Positions 26,158-35,296 of a stretch of 64,000 nucleotides of DNA are shown here, piece after piece (the first letter of the stretch is position 1; the number at the start of each line of letters is the position of its first letter). The DNA is taken from assembly GCA_020725425.1 (NCBI GenBank), contig DYFA01000054.1, positions 43,664 through 107,663 on the forward strand, read 5' to 3'. Source of the stretch: Aneurinibacillus sp. GTDB lineage: Bacteria > Bacillota > UBA5301 > DYFA01. A program made the position numbers and the translations under genes. The notes under the pieces are model-generated. The model was not told where the DNA came from. It made no database searches and worked only from the letters and a program-made list of their open reading frames with translations.

Positions 26158-27402
26158 TCACCGCCCTCCGTAGCGGGCCACGATCCGCCGCACGCTCTCG
26201 ATGAGTTCCTCGCGCAACTCGGCCGGCTCGAGCACCTCGGCGGAACTGCCGAAGCTCCTTACCCAGACCCGAATCTCATGGAGCCCCGACACCTCGTCCG
26301 TGTAGATGACCGAACCGCTCCCCTCTTCCTCGATCTTCGCCTTAGTCCGGTGGGCCGTTTCGCGCTTGAGCCGCGCCATCACGTTGTACTCGTCATAGAA
26401 CCGGATCCTGACCCGATGCAGTTCCCCCCGCTCGACCCCCCAGCACGGCGCCAGGTGTCCCTGGAGGTCGAATCCCTCGGGCGGCGTGAACGTCTCCTGC
26501 ATCACCCCAACGTCGGTCATACGGTCCAGGCGAAAGTGGCGCAGAGCCTCCTGGCCTTGAGCGGAGCGCCCCCCGGCCACCAGATACCAGGCATCGTGAA
26601 ACCAGTAGTAGACCAGGCCCAACGGCGCCACCGTCCGTTGGCTCGCCTCCCCCGCCAGGGTGGTGTAGAAGAAGCTCACCAGGCGTCTCTCCTGGCAGGC
26701 CCGTTCGAGTAAGTCCACGCGTTCCTCGATCTCCGGCGGCTGCAGATAGTACCGCCCCTTGACCAGGCGGACGGGGTTGTGGCGGCCTTCTGCTTCCCGC
26801 AAAACGCTGGAGCCGGCCTCCCCGAGCAGGCAGGAGCGAAGCTTCTCTTCCGCGCTCCGCAGCGCCTCTCCGCGAGGCAGCAGTTGCCGCTGAATGTCCA
26901 GATAGCTCAGGAGGGCCAAGGCTTGGTCAGGAGAAAGGGTGAGGCGGGGCAGAAAGCCGCCGCCAGGGTAATACCGCCCCTCCCGCAGGTCAATCAGGCC
27001 GCGCTCCTGGAGAGAGGCCAGGTCCCGCAGGATCGTGCGCTCGCAGACCTCGAAGCGGCGCGCCCCCCTTTCGCAGAGCCCAGCCGGCGCAAGGGAACCC
27101 GGTTCTTCGTAGATCCACTTGAGCAGGGAGAGCTGGCGAACCTCCCGCTCCGTGGCCGGAGCCGTCGCTTGAGGAGCGTCTTCTTTGATGGACACCAGGC
27201 ATAACCGGTCACCTTGGCGGGCGACTTCAATACCTCGCCGGCGCATTTCTCCCAGGTCCCGCTGGACGGTGCGCCGACTGACCGCCAGCCGGGCGGCCAA
27301 CGCCTCCACGGTGAAAGCCCCCGGCTCTTCGGCGAGCAGGGCGCAGAGTGCAGCCTGCCGACGTGCCTTCTCCACCGCACTCCACCCGCTTTCGACCGAC
27401 AT
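26158..27402 (-). CDS. WYL-domain transcriptional regulator (first of a tandem pair)
   Basis: This 414-aa regulator has two HTH segments before the WYL domain: FTVEALAARLAVSRRTVQRDLGEM near residue 35, and a second around residue 115 (ERTILRDLASLQERGL). The WYL core is PLGLVYYWFHDAWYLVAG, then RHFRLDRM, with a C-terminal WCX-like region. ATG 27402 is chosen, because the longer frame would run through the intergenic region and into the divergent activase gene. The divergent position suggests it may control the glycyl radical activase, but that is inference. Confidence 0.83.
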   Translation of the reverse strand: MSVESGWSAVEKARRQAALCALLAEEPGAFTVEALAARLAVSRRTVQRDLGEMRRRGIEVARQGDRLCLVSIKEDAPQATAPATEREVRQLSLLKWIYEEPGSLAPAGLCERGARRFEVCERTILRDLASLQERGLIDLREGRYYPGGGFLPRLTLSPDQALALLSYLDIQRQLLPRGEALRSAEEKLRSCLLGEAGSSVLREAEGRHNPVRLVKGRYYLQPPEIEERVDLLERACQERRLVSFFYTTLAGEASQRTVAPLGLVYYWFHDAWYLVAGGRSAQGQEALRHFRLDRMTDVGVMQETFTPPEGFDLQGHLAPCWGVERGELHRVRIRFYDEYNVMARLKRETAHRTKAKIEEEGSGSVIYTDEVSGLHEIRVWVRSFGSSAEVLEPAELREELIESVRRIVARYGGR

Positions 27403-27564
27403 GTCTGACTCTAGCCATTCGCTGGAGTGCGAGGAAATTCCTGTCTGGGTTCTGCCCCCTGGCACAGGGTTGACACGCGGACTATCACTCGACAGAGGGA
27501 TAAGAGAGACTCTGGGGAATTCATGCGATAGAAGAGTCGCAGGCACTAGCGAGAGGAATGCGAG

Positions 27565-28575
27565 ATGCGCGAAGAGTCCGGGTTGATCTTCGACGTCCAG
27601 CGGTTTTGCCTTCACGACGGTCCCGGCATCAGAACGACCGTCTTCCTCAAGGGGTGTCCACTCCGTTGCCTGTGGTGCAGCAACCCGGAGTCCCAGAGCG
27701 GCGTACCTGAACTGCTTCATTATCCCCAGCAGTGCATCCGGTGCGGCCAGTGCCTCGATGCGTGCAGGTATGGGGCAATACAACCTGCAGCCGGAAAACC
27801 TGAGAATTCAGCGCTGACACCGGTGATCGAGCGGGCGGCCTGCAAGGGGTGTGGGGCATGCGCCAAGGTTTGCCCGTCGGGCGCCCTCAGGCTGGCGGGG
27901 GAGGTCATGACCTCCACCCAGGTCCTGGAACTGGTCCGCCGTGACCTGCCTTTTTTTCAGCGGACGGGCGGCGGGCTCACCCTGTCGGGGGGCGAGCCTC
28001 TGTTACAGCCGGCGTTCGTGCTGTCGACCCTGGAGGGGGCGCAACAACTGGGCGTTCCGGCCGCGCTCGAGACGGCCGGCCTCTGTGCCGCCGACGACCT
28101 CGTCAGGGCCGGAAGGCTGTGCGAGGTTGTCCTTTTTGACCTGAAGCACGCTGACCCGGTCAAGCACCGGCAATTGACCGGTCACGGCAATTCTGAGATC
28201 CTGGAAAACCTCCGCCTCTTAGTCGAGCGCGGTTGTCGCGTGACGGTCCGGATCCCCTTGGTCAATGGCTTGACCGCGACGGTGGAGAACGCCCGAGCGC
28301 TCAGCGCTATCTTGAAGGAAGTGGGAAAGGCTCACTGCCGGGCCGCGCCGGAAGGCGGGATCATGGGTGTGGAACTGATGCCCTATCACGAACTGGGCGC
28401 CGGCAAGTATGCCGCCCTGGGAAGACCGAACCCCCTTCCAGACGCCATGAGAGCATTGGTGGGCGAGGGGGTGACCCCGCACGTCAGTCAGGAAGTAGTG
28501 GCCAACCTGCAAAGGATAGTCACCGAGGACTCCGGCTTCCCCTGCCGCGCTCCGCGCGAGTTGAGGGGCACCTAG
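27565..28575 (+). CDS. Glycyl radical enzyme activase (radical SAM)
   Basis: This activating enzyme (336 aa) uses S-adenosylmethionine and a 4Fe-4S cluster to place the glycyl radical on its partner. The radical SAM triad is Cys31, Cys35 and Cys38 (GCPLRCLWC), preceded by DGPGIRTTVFLKG. A ferredoxin-like insert binds two more clusters (Cys57/60/63/67 and Cys93/96/99/103), as in activases of glycerol dehydratase-type enzymes rather than PFL activase. The gene is transcribed toward its presumed partner, with 18 bases between the two stops. This convergent layout is unusual. Confidence 0.92.
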   Translation: MREESGLIFDVQRFCLHDGPGIRTTVFLKGCPLRCLWCSNPESQSGVPELLHYPQQCIRCGQCLDACRYGAIQPAAGKPENSALTPVIERAACKGCGACAKVCPSGALRLAGEVMTSTQVLELVRRDLPFFQRTGGGLTLSGGEPLLQPAFVLSTLEGAQQLGVPAALETAGLCAADDLVRAGRLCEVVLFDLKHADPVKHRQLTGHGNSEILENLRLLVERGCRVTVRIPLVNGLTATVENARALSAILKEVGKAHCRAAPEGGIMGVELMPYHELGAGKYAALGRPNPLPDAMRALVGEGVTPHVSQEVVANLQRIVTEDSGFPCRAPRELRGT

Positions 28576-28593
28576 GACCCGGCGCCCCGCGGC

Positions 28594-30804
28594 TCAACAG
28601 CGCGCGATGATCTGGTCTTGGATGTCCCGGTCAAGGGTGACGAAGAAGGCGCTGAACCCCCACACCCGGACCAGGAGGTCGCGGTAACTTGCAGGGTCAG
28701 CCTGGGCCTTCCTGAGAGTCTCCCGATCGACCAGATTGAATTGGATCTCCATGCCTCCCAAGCTGAAGTAGGTTCTAACCATCGCCTCCACGAGCTCCTG
28801 CTGATCAACAGCCAGGAGAGAGACAGGAAGGGCCAGGTCGAGCGCCATTCCGTTGGCGGCCCGGGAAAAGTCGATCTTACTGACCGAGCGGATGACGGCC
28901 GTGGGTCCTTTGGTGGCTGTCCCGGCCGCGGGTGAGCAGTTGGCAGCGATCGCCGCTCCGCTCAGCCGCCCGTCGGCCGACGCGCCGATCTGTTTCCCGG
29001 CGGCGTGATACCAGGAAGCCCAGAAAGCCGGTTTGAAGGCGAAACCGTATGGATTGCGTTGCGCGAGAATCACGTCGCAGCAGTGACTCGCGATCTCCCG
29101 GGCGAGGGAGTCGACGTAGTCGTCGTCGTTTCCGAACTTGGGGCACCTTGAGATGATCTCCGTGCGCAACCCTTCATACCCCTGGAAGTTCTTCTTCAGC
29201 GCCTGGACGAGTTCGGGCAGGCTTATCCGTCGTTCCTCGTAGACCAACTTGCGGATGGCGGCGAGCGCGTTGGCGACGTTGGGCAGTCCGCGGCAAGCCG
29301 TCCCAGTGTAGTAGTACTTGCATCCACCAGCGGTGCGATCCAAGCCTCTGAGCATGCATTCCTCGAAAGTGGCCGACAACAAGGGAGTTGGGCAGATGGA
29401 ACTGATGTGGGACATGACCCGGTTGCACTCTCGGGCTTTGCGTTGGATGGCGTACTCGAGCTGTGCCTTATAAGCCGCCATGAGTGCCTCGAACCCGCCA
29501 CGGTCAAGCGCTTCGGCGTCACCGGTCGGGGGGCCGCAGGTGTCGCCGGTGTCCATGACCGCGCCAAAACCCAACAGGGCTTTGGTCTGGTCGGGGGCGT
29601 GATCACCGGTGAGAATGGGCTCACCGTTATTCAGGGCCAGTTCCAGGTACTTGAGGAGTTCCAGCCAGACGCCGATCATGTGATCGCCTGTCTTCCCGGG
29701 AACGAGCGGTTCCACGCAACCCTGGCAGGCCCAGTTGACCGCGTCGGCCCGCTCGATCCCCACTGATTCCAGCGCTGGGATGACGGCCTCGTCGTTGTGG
29801 AAGGCCAGCGCCCCCGGGGCGTGACGCAGCACGGCAAAGGCCGCCCGGTACAGTGAAGCGGACGTCCGGGAGTGGCAACGGATGGAGAAGGTGGGCGTCC
29901 GGACCGGCAACCCAACCCGCGCCCAAAGACATAGGTAAGTCAATTCGTTGGCGGCGTCCGAGCCGTCCGGCAGGATTCCGCCCAGGGTGATCGAGGTTCC
30001 GTTGTCTGCGTCCCGCCAGTCCCCGAAGATGTAGTCGGCGTAGTTCAGTTTCACGTAGAATTGTTCGAGCAGCTCGAGGGTGCGCTCTTCGTCCAGCAGA
30101 TTGCGGTCCAGGTCCCGGCGCCAGTAAGGATAGAGGAGTTGATCCAGGCGACCGAGAGGCACCTGACAGGGCCCTACGGTCCGGAAGACGGAGTAGGTGA
30201 ACCAGAGGGACTGCAGCGCTTCGTGGAAAGTGGTTGCCGGGCCGGCGGGAACTCTTTCACACAGGCTGGCCAAGGACAGCAGGTGCTCCCGCCGGGCGGC
30301 GCCAATGTCCGGCTGACCTGCTTGTTGTCGTAGGAGCGCGGCGTAGCGCGCCGAGTACTCCACCACCCCTTCACAGGCGATTCGGGCGGCCTTCCAGAAA
30401 GCAACTTGCTCCGGTGTGGACGGGGAGCATGCCGAGAGGTGCTCGGCCGCTTGAGCCGCCAGTCCACCGAAACCGAATTCCAGCACACGGGTGAAACCGG
30501 GAACCACGTGGGAGAACTGAGTTTCCGGTCCTATACCCAGGTGTTGGACCCGGACCCTTTCCGACTCCGAGGTGAATTCGGGGAACGGCATCGTCGGGCG
30601 GCACCCGACCAATTCCTCGTCCTCACCGACCCACAGCGGAACGTGTCGAAGCAGCAGTCGAGTGGCCAGGGCTTGGCGTATGACGATAGGCTCCTCCATG
30701 ATTGACGCACCTTCGTGGTCCACCAACCGCAGGCGGTCGTGGCGCACCCACTTGTCCGTGCTCTTCTGCAGTTGGGCGATGAGGGCCCCGGTCCGCGGCT
30801 TCAC
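28594..30804 (-). CDS. Glycyl radical enzyme, eliminase/lyase type, substrate unknown
   Basis: This is an oxygen-sensitive radical enzyme (736 aa). The active-site loop reads QGCVEPL: the thiyl Cys followed by Val and the general-base Glu. This pattern occurs in diol dehydratases, choline lyase, isethionate lyase and related enzymes. Pyruvate formate-lyase instead has adjacent cysteines. The glycyl loop is RVWGFSAFF, about 20 residues from the C-terminus, where RVxGYS is usual. The GTG at 30804 lies seven bases after a GGAGGG site. It is the last gene of the long leftward operon, after the aminotransferase. Annotation as PFL would be misleading. Confidence 0.88.
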   Translation of the reverse strand: MKPRTGALIAQLQKSTDKWVRHDRLRLVDHEGASIMEEPIVIRQALATRLLLRHVPLWVGEDEELVGCRPTMPFPEFTSESERVRVQHLGIGPETQFSHVVPGFTRVLEFGFGGLAAQAAEHLSACSPSTPEQVAFWKAARIACEGVVEYSARYAALLRQQAGQPDIGAARREHLLSLASLCERVPAGPATTFHEALQSLWFTYSVFRTVGPCQVPLGRLDQLLYPYWRRDLDRNLLDEERTLELLEQFYVKLNYADYIFGDWRDADNGTSITLGGILPDGSDAANELTYLCLWARVGLPVRTPTFSIRCHSRTSASLYRAAFAVLRHAPGALAFHNDEAVIPALESVGIERADAVNWACQGCVEPLVPGKTGDHMIGVWLELLKYLELALNNGEPILTGDHAPDQTKALLGFGAVMDTGDTCGPPTGDAEALDRGGFEALMAAYKAQLEYAIQRKARECNRVMSHISSICPTPLLSATFEECMLRGLDRTAGGCKYYYTGTACRGLPNVANALAAIRKLVYEERRISLPELVQALKKNFQGYEGLRTEIISRCPKFGNDDDYVDSLAREIASHCCDVILAQRNPYGFAFKPAFWASWYHAAGKQIGASADGRLSGAAIAANCSPAAGTATKGPTAVIRSVSKIDFSRAANGMALDLALPVSLLAVDQQELVEAMVRTYFSLGGMEIQFNLVDRETLRKAQADPASYRDLLVRVWGFSAFFVTLDRDIQDQIIARC

Positions 30805-30819
30805 GTGCACTCCCTCCGT

Positions 30820-32220
30820 TCAGGCCAGCTCTTTCGCCGCCTTGATAGACTGGTCGAGCACCTCGAGGATCAAGTCGATCTCTTCCTTCGTGATTATGTA
30901 GGGAGGCATGAACGTGATTCGGTTGCCGAAGTAACCCACCCGGAGCAGAATGACACCCCTGCGCAGGGCCTCGCTCGCCACCCGCGCGGCCAGTTCAGGC
31001 GCAGGTTGCTTGGTTCGCTTGTCTCGTACGAACTCCACCCCCAGGGCCAACCCCAAACCGGCGGCGTCCGCCAGAACCTCGTGCTCGGCTTGAAGGGCTT
31101 TGAGGCCGTCGAGGAAGTAGTTCCCCACTTCCGTGACGTGGGCCAGCAGGTTCCGCCGTTCGATCTCCGCGATCACCTCGAGAGCCGCCCGGCAGCCCAC
31201 GGGGTTCCCGTGGAAGGTGCCCATGTGCTTGTCGGGGCGGTTCGCCCAAGCCTCTGCGATGTCCCGGCGCGCGATCAGGGCCGACAGCGGCCAGATGCCC
31301 CCCGAGATCGACTTGCAGATGGTGATCATGTCCGGCGTGACCCCGAAGTGCTCGCAGGTGAACCACTTGCCGCTCCGGCCGATGCTCATCGGAATGGCGT
31401 CGCTCAAGAAGATCAGGCCGTAGCGGTCGCAGATCCGGCGCAACCCCTGGTAAAACTCGGCCGGGGGCACGATCATCCCGCTGTGCGTCTGCACCGGCTC
31501 CACGACGAGCCCCGCTACCAGCGAGGTGCCGGTATTCGGATCGTACACCCCATACTCGGCCGACTCGAAGAGCCGCTCGATCCAAGTAACACAGAACATG
31601 TCACAGGAGGGGTACGTCCGCTCGAAAGCGCATCGGTAACAGTAGGCGTACGGCACTCGGATAACGTTGAAGTTTACGCCCGGGAACCCCTCCCGGTTAT
31701 AGGCGTTGGCGGCCAGATTGACGCTGGCCACCGTCCGCCCGTGATAGCCGCCGAAGAAGGTGATGATGTCCCGGCGGGGCGGCGGAGAAGCGTAGTGCAT
31801 GAGTTCCAGGGCAAGGTCCACCGTCGGGCCGCCGCCGAGTTCGAATTGAACCTGGCCGTGCTTCAGAAAGCCCGGAGCGATCTCGAGCAACCGCTGCGCA
31901 AGCTCGGCCCTGGGGATGTTCGGCCAGTCGGAGACGTGCATCAAGCGCTCCGCCTGTTCCATGGCCACCTTGATCAGTTGTTTCGGGGAATACCCGAGGC
32001 ACGAAGTGGCGAACGCTCCCAAGGTCTCGATGTACACGTTCCCGTCAACGTCCGTGACGTAGATGCCGTCCTGGCTCTCCAGTACCGGGACCTTGGCCGA
32101 ATCGTCCATCACCGCCCGCCAGAAGGTCCCTCCTGTTTCATTGCGCAGCAACAGGTCGTAGTACTTGCGTGACAGTTCTCCCGGTATATCCCGGAGCATT
32201 CCCGGCCTCTTTCCCTTCAT
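30820..32220 (-). CDS. Class III aminotransferase (omega-aminotransferase type)
   Basis: This PLP enzyme (466 aa) moves an amino group between an omega-amino or similar compound and a keto acid. The PLP-lysine region is ITICKSISGGIWPLSAL, preceded by GRSGKWFTCEHFGVTPD. The pyridine-contact Asp is in FLSDAIPMS, where DEV is usual. A cysteine-rich insert (YAYCYRCAFERTYPSCDMFC) is present, as in clostridial relatives. The ATG at 32220 has GGGAGG eight bases upstream. It is a paralogue of the aminotransferase at 43091. The gene lies 67 bases after the ABC ATPase gene and just before the glycyl radical gene. Confidence 0.88.
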   Translation of the reverse strand: MKGKRPGMLRDIPGELSRKYYDLLLRNETGGTFWRAVMDDSAKVPVLESQDGIYVTDVDGNVYIETLGAFATSCLGYSPKQLIKVAMEQAERLMHVSDWPNIPRAELAQRLLEIAPGFLKHGQVQFELGGGPTVDLALELMHYASPPPRRDIITFFGGYHGRTVASVNLAANAYNREGFPGVNFNVIRVPYAYCYRCAFERTYPSCDMFCVTWIERLFESAEYGVYDPNTGTSLVAGLVVEPVQTHSGMIVPPAEFYQGLRRICDRYGLIFLSDAIPMSIGRSGKWFTCEHFGVTPDMITICKSISGGIWPLSALIARRDIAEAWANRPDKHMGTFHGNPVGCRAALEVIAEIERRNLLAHVTEVGNYFLDGLKALQAEHEVLADAAGLGLALGVEFVRDKRTKQPAPELAARVASEALRRGVILLRVGYFGNRITFMPPYIITKEEIDLILEVLDQSIKAAKELA

Positions 32221-32287
32221 GGCTCTTACCTCCCAGTACGTGATATTGGGAACACTTAGTCTGCCAGGGCGCCTCACCGGCAACCCG

Positions 32288-33406
32288 CTAGAACTTGACC
32301 AGGGTTTGCTCGGTCTGAGCGTCGAACAGGTAAACCGAGGACGGATCGAAGTCCAGGGCTACCCTCTCCCCGACCCCGGGGGACTTTGAGGCCTGAGTTA
32401 CGGCCACGACCCGTCCCTCCTCGGTTTCAAGATGGACGTGAGCCTCCTCTCCCAAGTACTCCACCACGGCCACCTTCCCCCGGAACAGAGCGCCTTGGGT
32501 CCCGGACGTCAACGCTACTCTCCGCGGGCGAACCCCAAGGATGACCTCCTGACCGTCCTGTTCGGAACGGAGCCGGTCGCATGCCGGGCGGGGCACCGCA
32601 AGGCGGAACCCCCTCGTCTCAACCGTCCAGGGGTTCTCCTGGGCGCCGGAACCTGCCTCTCCTCCGCGGACAAGCCTCCCGGTGAAGGTATTGATCGTGG
32701 GATTGCCGACGAACTTGGCCACAAAAAGGTTCGCCGGGTTCTCGAAAACCTCGGGCGGCGTACCCACCTGCTGTAACCGTCCGTGGTTCATGATGGCGAT
32801 GCGTTCGCCAATGGCCATGGCCTCTTCCTGGTCGTGGGTGATGTAGATGGCGGTCACTCCGACGTTGTGGCACAGAATCTGGATCTCGGTCCGCATCGTC
32901 ACCCGGAGCTTGGCGTCCAGGTTGCTGAGCGGTTCATCGAGCAGAAACAGATCGGGCTTCCTGACCAGCGCTCTGCCCAGGCAGACCCGCTGGGCCTCTC
33001 CCCCCGACAGTTGGCTCGGTTTGCGGTCCAGCAGGTGATCAACCCTCAGAGTGGCGGCGATGCTCTCCACCCGGCGTTTGATCTCCGCCGGGGGCGTTTT
33101 CCTGATTTTCAAAGGGAAGGCGATGTTTTCGTAACAGGTCAGGTGAGGATAGAGGGCGTAGGTCTGGAACACCATCGCGACGTTCCGATCCTTCGGTTCG
33201 AGATCGTTGATGAGCCGGCCGGCTTTGTAGATCTCGCCCGCGTCCGGCTTCTCAAGGCCGGCCGCCAGGTTGAGGACGGTCGACTTGCCGCTGCCCGAAG
33301 GCCCCAGGAGCACCAGAAGCTCACCGTCCCGCACGTCCAGGGAGAAGTCGCTGACGGCGGCCACCTTGCCGTAGTTCTTGGAGACGTTCCTGAACGAAAT
33401 ACTCAA
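32288..33406 (-). CDS. Sugar ABC transporter ATP-binding protein (MalK/UgpC type)
   Basis: This ATPase (372 aa) drives carbohydrate-type importers. The Walker A is GPSGSGKS, the signature is LSGGEAQRVCLGRAL, and the Walker B is LFLLDEPLSNLDAKLR. The C-terminal part has the TOBE-like regulatory domain (ILGVRPRRVAL, then EYLGEEAHVHLE). It follows two permeases and the SBP gene in the leftward operon. The rightward operon has an SBP and two permeases but no ATPase, so this protein may serve both importers. Sharing is known for MsmK-type ATPases, but here it is inferred. Confidence 0.9.
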   Translation of the reverse strand: MSISFRNVSKNYGKVAAVSDFSLDVRDGELLVLLGPSGSGKSTVLNLAAGLEKPDAGEIYKAGRLINDLEPKDRNVAMVFQTYALYPHLTCYENIAFPLKIRKTPPAEIKRRVESIAATLRVDHLLDRKPSQLSGGEAQRVCLGRALVRKPDLFLLDEPLSNLDAKLRVTMRTEIQILCHNVGVTAIYITHDQEEAMAIGERIAIMNHGRLQQVGTPPEVFENPANLFVAKFVGNPTINTFTGRLVRGGEAGSGAQENPWTVETRGFRLAVPRPACDRLRSEQDGQEVILGVRPRRVALTSGTQGALFRGKVAVVEYLGEEAHVHLETEEGRVVAVTQASKSPGVGERVALDFDPSSVYLFDAQTEQTLVKF

Positions 33407-33449
33407 CGTCTAAGCCCCCCCGAAGCCATGTTGTGGTATGATCCTTTCT

Positions 33450-34310
33450 TTACCGCTTGACGGTACCAAAGGTCATCCCGCGCACCAGGTAGTCTTGGAT
33501 CAGGACGGCAAACGCCAGAACCGGTAAGGCGATGCACGTCCCGAGGGCGCCCACTTCGCCCCAAATCTCCCGCCGCCGGGTTCGGATGCCGGCAGCCATG
33601 ACCGGCAGGGTCTTGGCTTCTGTCCCGGTCAGCACCAGGGCGAAGAGGAATTCGTTCCAGAGGGTGATGAAGCAGAAGAGCGCCGTGGCCACCATACCGG
33701 GTAACGCCAAGGGGATCACGATTCGGCGCAGCACCCCCAGGGTGGAACACCCATCGACCATGGCGGCTTTCTCCAATTCGATTGGTATGTCGGAGAGGAA
33801 CCCCTTCATCAACCAGACGGCGAGCGGAAGGGCCTGAGCCGCGTAAATCCAAATGAGACCCACTCTGGTATCGAGCAGGCGCAGTTGCCGGAACATCAAG
33901 AACAGCGGCACGGCGACAGCTATGGGAGGCAGCATCTTCGTGCTCAGCATCCAGAATGCCAGATCTTTGCTGCCCCGGAACTTCAGCCGCACAAACCCGA
34001 AGGCGGCCATGGTCCCGAGCAGGACCGCGACCAGGGTCGCACTCACGACCACGCTCAGGCTGTTCAGCATGTATCGAAACAGCTGCCGCTCGGTGATGAC
34101 CTGCACGTAGTGTTCGAGGGTCGGCTTGAAGAGCCAGACCGGCGGCAGGGTGAACGTCTGGACCCTCGATTTCAGCGAGGTCGCGAGCATCCAGTAGATC
34201 GGAAAGAGGAAGACGAGGCTCACCAACCCGATGGCCAAGAGGTAACCGATGCTCCGCATCAACCTGGCCCGGCCGGCTGCTGTCCGCGTGTCGCGCTTCC
34301 CGTTGCTCAT
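33450..34310 (-). CDS. Sugar ABC transporter permease (MalG type)
   Basis: This inner-membrane permease (286 aa) belongs to the MalG/UgpE family. Six hydrophobic segments are visible. The cytoplasmic coupling loop reads ELEKAAMVDGCSTLGVLRRIVIPLALPG, matching the EAA motif, and the family's FFxxWNEFLFAL region is present as FITLWNEFLFAL. Its ATG overlaps the stop of the MalF-type permease gene (ATGA). It works with the ATPase downstream and the SBP upstream. The substrate is unknown. Confidence 0.9.
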   Translation of the reverse strand: MSNGKRDTRTAAGRARLMRSIGYLLAIGLVSLVFLFPIYWMLATSLKSRVQTFTLPPVWLFKPTLEHYVQVITERQLFRYMLNSLSVVVSATLVAVLLGTMAAFGFVRLKFRGSKDLAFWMLSTKMLPPIAVAVPLFLMFRQLRLLDTRVGLIWIYAAQALPLAVWLMKGFLSDIPIELEKAAMVDGCSTLGVLRRIVIPLALPGMVATALFCFITLWNEFLFALVLTGTEAKTLPVMAAGIRTRRREIWGEVGALGTCIALPVLAFAVLIQDYLVRGMTFGTVKR

Positions 34311-35203
34311 GACGCTCCTCCCCCGCTGTACTGTTGACTTGGCGCGGCGGTCAGCTTGACCAGGCGAGTGGTCGCCACGATGCTGGCCACCAGGAAGATA
34401 TAGGACAAGGCAGAAGCATAGCTCACGTCACAGAGCACGAAACCCTGCTTGTAGATGTACATGCTGAGGGTCTCCGTGGCCGAACCCGGCCCCCCTCCGG
34501 TCAACACGTAGATGACATCGAAGCTCACCAGCAGTGAAAGGAGCCGGAAGAGAGTGGCTACGGCGATGATCGGCCGTAACATGGGCAGCGTTATGTAGCG
34601 TAGCGTTTGCCACCTGGTGGCGCCGTCGACGCGGGCTGCCAGGTAGGCCAGGGGAGGCAGCGATTGCAATCCCGCCAGCACGATCAGCACGACGAACGGA
34701 GTGGACTGCCAGATGTCGACCAGAATCAGCGAGAGCTTGGCTAAGTTGGGGTAGGCCAACCATTCCACGGCTCCTGCTCCCACAAGCGACAGAAAGTAGT
34801 TTAGGATTCCGAAATTGGTGTTGTACATGAGCGCCCACATCAAGCCCACCACCACCGGGGTGACCATCATGGGCAGCAGGATACAGGCCCGGAAAGCCTT
34901 CAGGCCGCGGCTCTTACGGTTCAAGAGCAGCGCGATCCCTATCCCGAGAACCAGTTCGATGACGAGAGACGGAACAAGGATCTGGAAGGTGGTGACCGTC
35001 GCCTGCCACAGGCGCGGATCGCGGAGCGCCCGGACAAACTGGTACAGGCCTACGAACCGTCGCCCGAACGGGTCGGTGAGGTTGTAGTTCTGCAGGCTCA
35101 GGAGCACGGAGTAGACTAAGGGCACGATCGAGGTCGAAAGCAGAATCAAGGTAGCCGGCCCGACCAGGACTAAGAGCAGCAGTCGGCGTCTTCTCGTCTC
35201 CAT
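34307..35203 (-). CDS. Sugar ABC transporter permease (MalF type)
   Basis: This is the partner permease (298 aa from this start). It has six hydrophobic segments and an EAA loop near RVDGATRWQTLRYITLPMLRP. The motif LTGGGPGSATETLSMYIYKQGF is typical of MalF/UgpA proteins. The ATG at 35203 is preferred because AAGGAT lies just upstream; an in-frame start at 35239 is possible. It overlaps the MalG-type gene by four bases. A strong hairpin separates it from the SBP gene. Confidence 0.88.
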   Translation of the reverse strand: METRRRRLLLLVLVGPATLILLSTSIVPLVYSVLLSLQNYNLTDPFGRRFVGLYQFVRALRDPRLWQATVTTFQILVPSLVIELVLGIGIALLLNRKSRGLKAFRACILLPMMVTPVVVGLMWALMYNTNFGILNYFLSLVGAGAVEWLAYPNLAKLSLILVDIWQSTPFVVLIVLAGLQSLPPLAYLAARVDGATRWQTLRYITLPMLRPIIAVATLFRLLSLLVSFDVIYVLTGGGPGSATETLSMYIYKQGFVLCDVSYASALSYIFLVASIVATTRLVKLTAAPSQQYSGGGAS

Positions 35204-35253
35204 TCTATCCTTGGTCCCTCCCCCGGATGGCCAGTCCATGACGAGTTCAGACG

Positions 35254-35288
35254 GGGGCTGGCGGAAACCGACGGGTCCCGCCAGCCCC
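35254..35288 (-). other. Intercistronic hairpin between SBP and permease genes
   Basis: A perfect 11-bp inverted repeat (35254-35264 with 35278-35288) starts nine bases after the SBP stop. It has no T-run. As at 1372 and 45913, it probably raises SBP expression over permease expression by transcript protection or partial termination. Confidence 0.6.
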
Positions 35289-35296
35289 TTGAGCCC

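Noticed and set aside
28594-30804. Pyruvate formate-lyase
   Set aside because: The active-site loop has a single Cys in GCVEP, not the Cys-Cys pair of PFL, so the enzyme is of the eliminase type.
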